Assembly: GCA_009746045.1 (NCBI GenBank)
Contig: RPFO01000104.1
Coordinates: 4,720,477-4,784,476 of the forward strand
Reading direction: 5' to 3'
Length of the DNA stretch: 64,000 bases
DNA from: Mesostigma viride
Taxonomy: Eukaryota > Streptophyta > Mesostigmatophyceae > Mesostigmatales > Mesostigmataceae
The stretch's first letter is position 1. Every line of letters starts with the position of its first letter. Under the pieces are notes generated by a model. The model saw nothing but the letters and a program-made list of their open reading frames with translations, was not told the origin of the DNA and did no database searches. This document shows, piece by piece, positions 55,698 to 64,000 of the stretch. Made by a program: the position numbers and the translations under genes.

Positions 55698-57815
55698 TCT
55701 AGGGAATATATACCAGTAGTGTAGATTAGTCAGGCTTAGCCTAGCATGTGGCCCACGCGCATGTGCATGCACCCATAATGGCCCCCATGGATGATGCCAT
55801 CAGCATTTAGCCAAGCCATGCCTATAATGGAACCCCCATGGATTTTGAATTAAGAATTTAGCCATGCTATGCCTAGGCAGAGAGATGCTCTCTGTTGAGA
55901 AGCCATGCCCTAGCTCTTGTATATAGCCATGATGATCTTCCCCCACATGACATGCTCCCCGGCCCTTAGCTGGGCATAGCGTGATAGATCATGAGGGCGC
56001 AGGTGCCCTGGTGCACCTAGAGCACGGGTAGCTTACATTCCCACCCTTGCAGGAAGTAGCCCAGAATGTATTAACGCGTCCCCTGTAGAAACTCAGTCCT
56101 AAAAATAGGACTGAGTATACCATCTTTGAGATCATGTGGCGGTAAGGGTAGGGGGGTACCCCATATGTTTGATATGCATCATAGCACTCAATATCATGCT
56201 AATGCTTGGGCATGTGCTTAAAAAATCATATGTTGACCAAATCATGTAAAATTATACATGACTCTCAACCCTTACTCGCGATTTTGGAATTTTCTGTGGA
56301 AGCACGAGTGTGTAAAATCCAATAAAATCCATATTCACTATTAAAAATCATAGGCATGTAGATATTAGAGTTCTTGAACTGTGGCAAAAAACTGGACTCT
56401 ATTCGGCCACTGGCACTGCCTGAAACATGCAAAACACTGCCAGTCCTATAAATAGGACTGGGCCTTGGTAACAAAATGCTAGCATGGGAGTGCGGTCGTA
56501 CCACACACCACCGTGGCCACCAACCATGCCAATCAACTCATTTCCCTTCCAGCATAATAGGACAACATGCTTGCATCATCATATTGCAGTTATATTATAC
56601 CTTATAATGTGTGAGAGCCTATGCAAGCACGTAGGGAATGGGTTTGGATACCTACCCACGAAAGGTTTTTTTGTGTGTGTTAACCACCAATGTATTGGGC
56701 AGGTTAAGCATATTTCAAGTGTCTCTAACAAGAATGGACATGGATAAAACTGTTTTGCCTTGCCATGGCATGGCCAACATACTTGCTGGCACATGATGAC
56801 AGTGGTTTACCACCAAGATCTTTCACTCACCCATATAAGCTTGAAAGCACCCTTGACGAGGCCCATGGCCACACAATTATGCAGTATGAACGTAGCAAAA
56901 GAACAACTAACATCTATGAAGGTGTTTAAACCCATACAGCGCCTAAAAACCTGCACAACTACACCAGGGCAAGGCAAATGCCTGGCAACATCATCTAAAA
57001 AGGGGGTTTTGGAGAGGGGCAGGCAACGGTCAAGAAAGAGCATCAAGACTCGAAACTGGCAACACCTCGCAAGCTTAAACTCATGTAAGAACATCAAGAA
57101 ATGATGAGACAACGATATTCCGGCTTTACCTTGCATGGCTGGCGTTACCTTGGCCCAGGCGGTGCCCGCAAAAGTGGCACTTTGAGGCACACACACCATG
57201 ACGTGACAGAGTGGTCGAAATCATCAAATCTATACTGCCACTAAGTCAATTCTATGACAATTCATGATAAAAGGTAGAAAGATACCTATAAATCCTTCGA
57301 ATTTCGCCGGAAAGCAGTTGTAGTAATCAATTCCGTCGGCCTGCCTGATCGCAGCTTTTTCCAGCAAGAACGGTGCCGACACCTAGTAAATCGCATCCCC
57401 GCGAGCTGAAAATTGACTTGTATCATCTCTAGGACATATAAAATCTATTTCCTGAGTTTGGCCAGCTATATCGTCGGAAAACGTAAACTGCATGCATGGG
57501 CGCAAGCCGCCATGGCTAGGTCGTGCATTTCCGGAACTCACGTTTCACGTGGAAAAGTACCCTTACCACCTGTTCTTTGACCGTACATTTAGCCGCTCAT
57601 ACCAAATCCAAAAAAATCGCAAAAATATGTCCAAGAAAGATCTTTTCACGTAGTATTTGAATAAATTTTGAGGGAAATTTTTTGACAAACCTTCCGAGCG
57701 GGGCAAATTTTCTACGAAACCCCAAATCTCAGTCCTAAGGGACTGAGTTGAACTCAGTCCTAAAAATAGGTGTGGCTACAGACGACGTGTTAAAAGCCAT
57801 ATGCCCCTTCTCAGG
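55698..57815. other. LINE-flanking unique sequence with AGTCCTA palindromes
   Basis: No coding sequence supported. Palindromes with the core AGTCCTAAAAATAGGACT lie at 56091-56116 and, as AGTCCTATAAATAGGACT, at 56440-56461. Related half-sites lie at 57728-57770. These may be ends of an unclassified small element. Confidence 0.4.
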
Positions 57816-57817
57816 GA

Positions 57818-57877
57818 TGTGTGCTACATGTACTCCCAACGGAGTTATGTTCCTAATTAATTAATTAATTAATTAAG
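57818..57877 (+). mobile_element. LINE 3' end with CAAC-loop hairpin and (TTAA)n tail
   Basis: GCTACATG then ACTCC-CAAC-GGAGT (57832-57845) then an (AATT)n tail. This is the same hairpin as at 6081-6094 and 58334-58347. It may be the 3' end of the LINE whose ORF1 lies upstream. Confidence 0.5.
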
Positions 57878-57879
57878 CA

Positions 57880-58375
57880 GCCGCGCCTGCAGCTATAGTA
57901 AGGCACCTAGCTCGCACCAACCAGGTAGACACCTCACGTCGGTGGCCCCCCCGCGGGACTGCGCCCAGCTCAGCCTGGCCGGCACCTCCTGACGTGGCCC
58001 GGGCCCCGTGATGCTCGACGCCGCAAGGCCCGCACCTTCAAAGAACAGCTAGTCGAGGACATGGGGGGCCTAGGCCTCTCCGTGATTTGGAAGAAGATGA
58101 TGGACAACAAGGCCAAGTGGGCCCAGGTCATAGAGGACAACGACTGAGCCCCCCCCCGTGGGGAAGCGCCCGCGTGTGCAAACATACGGGAAGCACGCCA
58201 GACAGGTCCCCTAGGGTAGAGTTGATGTTGATAGATGTTTGTAGATAGCTGTTGTAGATAGATTGTAGATAGATTAGATCGGTAGGACTGTTTGCACCCA
58301 TCCATCCATCCATCGGGGTTACTGCTCCGTGTCTCCCCAACGGGAGCACGAGTCTAATTAATTAATAAAATTTTA
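57880..58375 (+). pseudogene. 5'-truncated LINE ORF2 end and 3' UTR
   Basis: GGCACCTAGCTCGCACCAAC then CAGGTAGACACC parallels GACACCTTGCACGCACCAGC then CAGGTCGACACC of the LINE at 63.7 kb (HLARTxQVDT). A final frame reads FKEQLVEDMGGLGLSVIWKK then MMDNKAKWAQVIEDND and stops at 58145-58147. The 3' UTR follows with TAGGGTAGA, CATCC repeats, a CTCCC-CAAC-GGGAG hairpin (58334-58347) and an AATTAATTAA tail. Confidence 0.7.
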
Positions 58376-59321
58376 ATCCATTCCATCCCATGTTCCCCTC
58401 CCCGCACTGAGGACTTATGCTCACGTGACTGCGTCACGTGTCTATTAACCCCTCAACCGTCTTTGACTCGTGACTAAAATGAGTCACGAGTTGCACAGTA
58501 TGCCACAGGTGCCCCCATTCAGCCTAATTATTTTTTCTAGACCATACTAGGAACCAAGCATAACCATATTAGGGCCCACCTGGGGGTATAGTGGGTGGTC
58601 CCAGTGCTAGCCCCCCTGCTCTATAAATAGCCCCCCCTCAGGGGGGTACGGTGAGTGTGCGCGGTGACACCCTTATAATGGATGATAGACCCCTTTCCTC
58701 AATGAGTTGACCCTGGGGTTGGTTTTGTAGATAGATTTTTTAGTTAGGATGGGATACAAACACTAAAAATTGTAACTCCCCCAGGGACCCATCAGCTGGT
58801 GCTAAAAATAACTGGTGACTATTTTGAGTCGCGAGTTTTGGGGGGGCTAAAATAGGCATCCTAGTGCAGTTTTGAACATGGAAACGATAGGTATGCATGG
58901 AGTATGGGCAAACATGCATGCTAACACTTATTCCAACCTGTGTGCCACCAATACCTGCCATAACCACTGCAGGTCCCTGCCGGATATGATTGGAGACGAC
59001 TACGCGCGGGCCGCGAGTACGGGGTTCACAACCTTATCATGCATGATGGAGGCGCGAAAATTATGCCGAGCTATGGCTGCCGAGATTGCTCATAACTTTC
59101 GACTCAGGCCATGAAATTTAGTCGGGTTTGTTGCATTCGACTCGTCTTTTGACGACGAACATGCTGGTATAATTTCCGGCAGCTATCGTCCCCGATTTCG
59201 TACGTTCTCGACCTCGGCCTGCCCAGCAGATATCGCTATTTTCGAATCGATATGGCGGCATCCTCTTCGTGAATAGCACGCCTGCGCCCCCCGCCCAGCA
59301 TTCGACATCTTCCCCGTAGCT
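58376..59321. other. Sequence upstream of LINE ORF1
   Basis: No gene supported. May include the 5' UTR of the next LINE; CTATAAATAGCCCCCC (58620) is TATA-like but unproven. Confidence 0.35.
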
Positions 59322-60491
59322 ATGGAGACCGCTACGACACCTGCCGCCCCAGAAAACCGCTCGCTGGAAGACATTCTTGCCGCAGCCAGCCCCCTCGCCG
59401 GCACCGCTCCCGCCGCTCCCAAGAAGCCGCGTACCACGGAAATCACTTCCATGGCCACCGAGGCTACCCCTCCGCCTGAAACGTCACCGCCCTCACCGTC
59501 TGATTTAACCAAATATACAAGCCTCGGTCGCATGCAACCGGCCGACATTGCGGCAATTTTCGCCATGCCGGTCGACAACGTGAGGAAAATCCTCAAACTC
59601 CGACACGACGCCGACGACAACATCCGCAACCCCGAGACCGGCGCAGTTGAGGATGACCCCTCCTCGGAGTGGCTGCACTGGGAAGACGATCAGCTACGCA
59701 CCTCCTGCCTCTTTACATGCTGCCCTGAACTCTGCGAACCGTCGGCGCCCATCGCGGCCGCATCCGACACCTCGGCCGATGCCGACACCCCTGCCGGCGC
59801 AGCCGACTCCACCGAGCTGCAGGCGCTCACCTCTGAGCTCAAGTCTGTGCAAGGTGCGCTCAAGTCTTTGGCTGCTAACTCTGCTGTCACCCAAGCCACA
59901 TTGCTGGAATTAAAGGCGGCCATGGCCACCTCCCCCCCCAAGCGGGTCACGTTCGCGGATGCGGCGGGGAAGAACCTGGATGCCATAGTCGCCCAGGCGG
60001 CTAAGTCAGCTGCCACCGCAGTCGCGTCACAGAATGTGGCTCAGCTCCGCCAACGCAATATCATTCTCAAGAATGTGGAGGGCAAGCATGACACCGCACA
60101 AGCACTTACCGAGGCCTTGCGGGGCCCCATGTTCTTGGGGTTGCTGCAGCTGCGCGATCACGTGACCATTGAAAGGGCAAACCGCCTGCCAGGCCCAGGT
60201 GGCCTGGTCCTGGTCACCATGGCCACTGTGAACGACCAGAAACGGGTCATGGGCGCCCGTCGCCTGCTCAAGGGCAGCCTCATCAGCATGGACGAGGACT
60301 ACACCCCTGTACAGCTGGCGGCAAGGAGCAAGGTCTGGAATCACGCGAAGGTCGTGGCCATCCGGGATGGGTACGTAAAGGGAGGGAAGCGTGTGCAGAT
60401 GCGTTTGAAGACGGATGGTCGCTGGGTTGCCTCCTTTGACGGTGTTGAGATTAACACCACGGTGCAGAGTCTCGTAGGAGTCTCGTGGTGA
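59322..60491 (+). CDS. LINE ORF1 protein (L1-type)
   Basis: 389 residues from METATTPAA. The N-terminus is Pro/Thr-rich, followed by MQPADIAAIFAMPVDNVRKI. Then comes a coiled-coil-like stretch (ELQALTSELKSVQGALKSLA), an RRM-like segment (RNIILKNVEG, GGLVLVTMATVNDQKRVMGA) and a C-terminal domain (ISMDEDYTPVQLAARSKVWN). This order is that of L1 ORF1p, which trimerises and binds the LINE RNA. Intact, stop at 60489-60491, with ORF2 starting about 105 bp later. Confidence 0.75.
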   Translation: METATTPAAPENRSLEDILAAASPLAGTAPAAPKKPRTTEITSMATEATPPPETSPPSPSDLTKYTSLGRMQPADIAAIFAMPVDNVRKILKLRHDADDNIRNPETGAVEDDPSSEWLHWEDDQLRTSCLFTCCPELCEPSAPIAAASDTSADADTPAGAADSTELQALTSELKSVQGALKSLAANSAVTQATLLELKAAMATSPPKRVTFADAAGKNLDAIVAQAAKSAATAVASQNVAQLRQRNIILKNVEGKHDTAQALTEALRGPMFLGLLQLRDHVTIERANRLPGPGGLVLVTMATVNDQKRVMGARRLLKGSLISMDEDYTPVQLAARSKVWNHAKVVAIRDGYVKGGKRVQMRLKTDGRWVASFDGVEINTTVQSLVGVSW

Positions 60492-60596
60492 GAAGCGTGC
60501 TGCCCCTGGTGGTGACCAGTAGGTAGACAACCTTCCTCGTCGGCTCGCGGCTAACAGGCTTCGGAGACAGCCTCTAAACAGTCCCGTTCCACTACC

Positions 60597-63500
60597 ATGC
60601 ATCGACCTAACAGTCGACTGAGACACATGGTGGTGCCGGTATCTCGGGCTAGAACGACAGCTCTCAGCAGCAAGATTAGCAACACCCAACGCATGCTAGA
60701 TTTCCTACGCCTCTGCGTTGCGCAAGCATCCCCGAATACCCAGAGCAGGCGGCAGGCTCGCATCCTACGCCTGCAGGACAAAATAAATGCGATGAAAAGC
60801 ACTATTTCCACCGCTTCCCTTCCCCCCTCCGTTTCACCCCCACCTCCACCCCCCGCCGCATCCACCCCCATCATCCATCGTCGTCCTCCCCTGGTGGGCC
60901 AGCAGGCATCCTTGGCCCTTGCCACTTTTAACACCCGCACATTGCTAGATGACGACCATAGCTACCGGGTAGAGGAGCTAGTCGCATTCTGCATTGAGCA
61001 TCGTGTATCTATATTGGGCGTCCAGGAACACCGCCGCACGGTGCCACTTGGCATGGTGAGCACTGCTCGCTTGGCGGGTGGCTGGCGGTTTTACTTCGCT
61101 GGCAGCGGTACGTCTGGCCAAGGTGGTGTTGGTCTTTTGTGTTCGCCGCTAGCAGTTGCTAGCCTCAGCACGCTTAAGTTTCTAACCCCACGCCTTATGG
61201 TAGCACATTTCACCTCTGTCGAGGGGCGGTCTAAACACCACCTCACGGTGGGGGTGGGCTATGCACCCCACAGTGGTCTACTGATTCGGCCCGTGAGGAG
61301 TTCTTCGAATCCTTGCATGACCTTGAGAGGGTCACCCCGGCCCGCCACTTTTTGGTTATGCTGCTCGACGCCAATGCCACGCTCCCCGTGGGCACTGCTG
61401 GCAGCCGCTTTGCGCCTGCTGACACTACTGCTAACGACAACACTCCCCTGTTTTCTGCCTTTTTGCGGGATAGCGGGATGGTTGCTGTCAACTGCCACTT
61501 CCAACGTCCCTCACAGGACTTGGTCACTTTTCGTGGTCCTAACGGCCGTCAGGCCTGTTTGGACTACGTGGTGGTACGGCAGTCCAGGTGCACCTCGGTC
61601 CTGGACACCCGAGTGTTTGACACGCCGACGGTGTGCTCTGACCACCGGTTGGTGCGCGCGACCCTTCGGCTCCGGTTCCACGTCCCCGCGCGCCGCGCCC
61701 CAGTGGTCCGCCCTGACTGGTCTGCTCTACGTCCGGTCAAGGGAGATCCTGAGGACTGGACGGACGCCGAGCACGAGCGGAACTGGTGCCGACGGAAGTA
61801 CCTGTCGGCCCTGGACGCCCGGGCGGACGTCGACGAGCTGGACAATGGTGCCCCCAACGCAGCCATTTTTGCGGGCTTTGCGGCCCGTGCCCCGTTGCTG
61901 GCGGCCCGGCACCTGCCGGTCATGCCCCGCCGCCGCCCCGGCCCGCTCTACCGCCAGGACCCCAAGGTCTTGGCCGCCCGGCACCGCCTCAAGCGTAACC
62001 GGGACCCGCTGCAGAAACCACTGCTCCAGGCCGCCCTTGTGGAGGCCTACGAGCACGCTCAGGACGCGGAGGCGGCCCAGTGCATCGCGGATGCCAAGGC
62101 CTGCCAGGCTCGCAACCAGGGCAAGGACATGTGGTACCACCTCGACCGGCTCGGCGGACGGCGGCAGCGCACCCCGGTGGAGCACACGGGGGACGGCACG
62201 GCGCCGGTAAGCCTTGACCGCTGGTTGGCCCACAATGTTTCCTTGACCGGTGGGGCTCGCGCCCCCCCCCGCCGCTTCACCCCGAGACGGCCGCCCGCCT
62301 CGGGGTCGCCGGACCCCCGCCGCCGCCAGCGCCCCCCTCCTCGGCCGCGGACTACCAAGTCCCCGCCTTGCAGGAGGGCTGCCTTGCCACTGACGACGTC
62401 GTCCCCCCTTCACTTTGAAGGAATTGGACGGCGCCCTTGCTCGCCTGCGGTACGATGCGGCGGTCGGTGCCGACCACCTTTCTGCTGAGCTGCTGAAGAC
62501 CCCTGATCTGGCGGTTAGGGATCTTCTGCTGGCGTTCTGCAACCGTGTCCTGCTCTCTGACGAGCCTCCGCCTGCTGAGTGGCAGACGGCCATCCGCGTC
62601 ATGCTGTACAAGAAGGGCTCTGCTGCTGACCCCGGTAACTACCGGGGTGTCTGCCTCCAGAGCGCCGCGCTGAAGGTCTTCATGCGCATGATGCTGCACA
62701 GGCTCCGCGCCGCGCTGGACCCACACCTGGGTGAGTCTCAGATGGGTTTCCGTCGTGGTCGTAACACTGTCATGGCTGTGTTTGTCGCGCGCCGGTTGAT
62801 GGAGGAGGTGCGTCGACTTCCCCCTGACAGTTTGCCGCTGGTCTTCATTTTTGTTGACTATATCAAGGCCTTTGACACGGTTCTCTGGGAGGCTCTTTGG
62901 GCCATCCTAGCTCTGGATCGGGTACCACCTGCGTTTATTGCTGCCATTCGCCGTCTGTATGAGGGTTCACAGGCAGTAGTGCGGACTGCGGAGGGCACCA
63001 CTCCACCATTCCCCCTTCACCACGGGGTGTGGCAAGGTTGTGTCCTGTCCCCATACCTGTTCATTATTGTCGTGGATCACGTCATGCGCCGGGCACGTGC
63101 GCGCTTTACTGCTCTTAAGGGGTTCGAGCCAGGCTTGGACATCCTTAACGTGAAAGAGCACGGCGGGGTTAGACCTGGTTACCGCCTTGCCGACCTGATT
63201 TATGCGGATGATACCACCCTCATCGAGCGCCCCGAGCACATTCAGACCTGGCTGGACTGCCTGGGCCTGGAGGCGCGGGCGGTGGGGCTGGAGATTAGTG
63301 TCAAAACTGAGGCGATGGTGATAGGAGCATCCAGTAAACCACCGCTGCCGCGCCTGCTCGACGGGACGGAGGTCCCGTTCCGCGACCGCTTCAAGCTGTT
63401 GGGGAGCTGGCTTCCTGACACCGCCGACGATGTGGACACCCGCATCGGCCTTGCCTGGGCCAAGCTCCGTTCGCTCACACCCTACTGGCGCTCGAAGGGC

Positions 63501-64000
63501 CTGAACGGGCACCGCAAGCGCATGCTCTTCAAGGTCCTCGTCCTCACGGTGCTCACGTATGGCGCCGAGGCGTGGACCCTCCCCCCAAACTGGCAGCTCG
63601 GCTCGACGGCACAGTTTACAGGATGCTCCGGCAGGTCCTTAATGTAGGTTTTTCCGAGCGTCCGTCATCAGAGTCTCTGTATCATGGCATGCCTCGTGTT
63701 TCGGACGAGATTAGACAGCGTAGGATAGCATTTGTAGGACACCTTGCACGCACCAGCCAGGTCGACACCACCCTTGGTCTGGCCGGCCCCCAGCGGCTTG
63801 GACAGCCAGGGCGGCACATTCTGACCTGGCCTGGCCCCAAGGACATTCCCAAAAGGGTAGGGAAACCTGTCACCAACTACGTTCAGATGCTGCTGGACGA
63901 CCTCGTGGTCCCAGCCCAGTTTGAGCACCGCATCCACTCTCTCTCCCGTCTTTGGACTGCCATGCAGGACAAGACGCGGTGGAAGAAGATTGTCAAGGCA
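60597..64000 (+). pseudogene. LINE ORF2 (APE endonuclease and reverse transcriptase), frame-broken, cut by the window end
   Basis: The endonuclease motifs are in order: TFNTRTL, VQEHRR, then after a frame change near 61272 DANATL, LDYVVV and SDHRLV. The RT follows: KKGSAADPGNYRGV, FIFVDYIKAFDTV (motif A), QGCVLSPYLF (B), YADD (C). A last frame from about 63590 reads RMLRQVLNVGF, then HLARTSQVDTTLGL and RWKKIVKA to the window end. It nicks target DNA and primes reverse transcription. Frame changes lie near 61272, in 62263-62410 (C runs) and near 63590, so this copy is inactive unless these are sequencing errors. It is cut by the window edge. Confidence 0.85.

Overview
This is eukaryotic nuclear DNA. 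It has a many-exon gene with GT-AG introns, plant-type leucine-rich repeats (N-x-L-S-G-x-L-P), proline/serine-rich cell-wall-like linkers, hAT transposons, APE-type LINEs, and a very high load of micro-, mini- and satellite repeats. The mix fits a large-genome green alga (chlorophyte, prasinophyte or early streptophyte) or a similar protist. I cannot name the species, and no bacterial-style operon is present.

Layout. About 1-1356 is upstream or intronic sequence. From 1357 to 29389 (+) runs one large gene that I can follow through 15 exons. Every junction keeps phase, giving 2279 residues, open at the 5' side: an LRR ectodomain, a Pro/Ser hinge, Ig/adhesin-like repeats, then a multi-pass membrane region split by a long cytoplasmic loop. 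Its introns hold most of the tandem repeats, a 77-bp satellite split by a 1.57-kb element with a deleted tandem partner, and a LINE 3' relic. From 29.4 to 31.7 kb there are retroelement fragments, one of them a fold-back. At 38275-32024 (-) lies an uninterrupted 2083-residue ORF for a VLIG/GBP-like large GTPase with a propeller-like middle and a very long Cys/His-rich tail. At 38877-47126 sit two full-length 4120-bp hAT transposons in opposite orientation, 10 bp apart, each with its own 8-bp target-site duplication. At 48.1-50.8 kb a (CCCA)n tract passes into a roughly 2.45-kb (CCCTCA)n array. At 50.8-58.4 kb there are LINE remains: an ORF1 pseudogene split by a 3643-bp non-autonomous hAT element, and LINE 3' ends. 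From 59322 to the window end is a fuller LINE (ORF1; APE endonuclease/RT ORF2 with several frame breaks), cut by the window edge.

Main observations. (1) At nearly every exon edge of the large gene, the neighbouring intron carries one to six degenerate copies of the last or first 15-70 exon bases together with the splice site. This looks like intron growth by repeated duplication of exon-intron boundaries. (2) The inverted hAT pair is resolved by its TSDs into two independent insertions, so it is unlikely to be an assembly fold-back. (3) The LINE 3' ends share a CAAC-loop hairpin with compensatory base changes. (4) The intronless giant GTPase lies convergent to a gene packed with introns.

Limits: exon calls rest on splice signals, phase and repeat periodicity only. 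Protein families were assigned by recognising motifs by eye. Frame breaks at long C runs could be sequencing errors.
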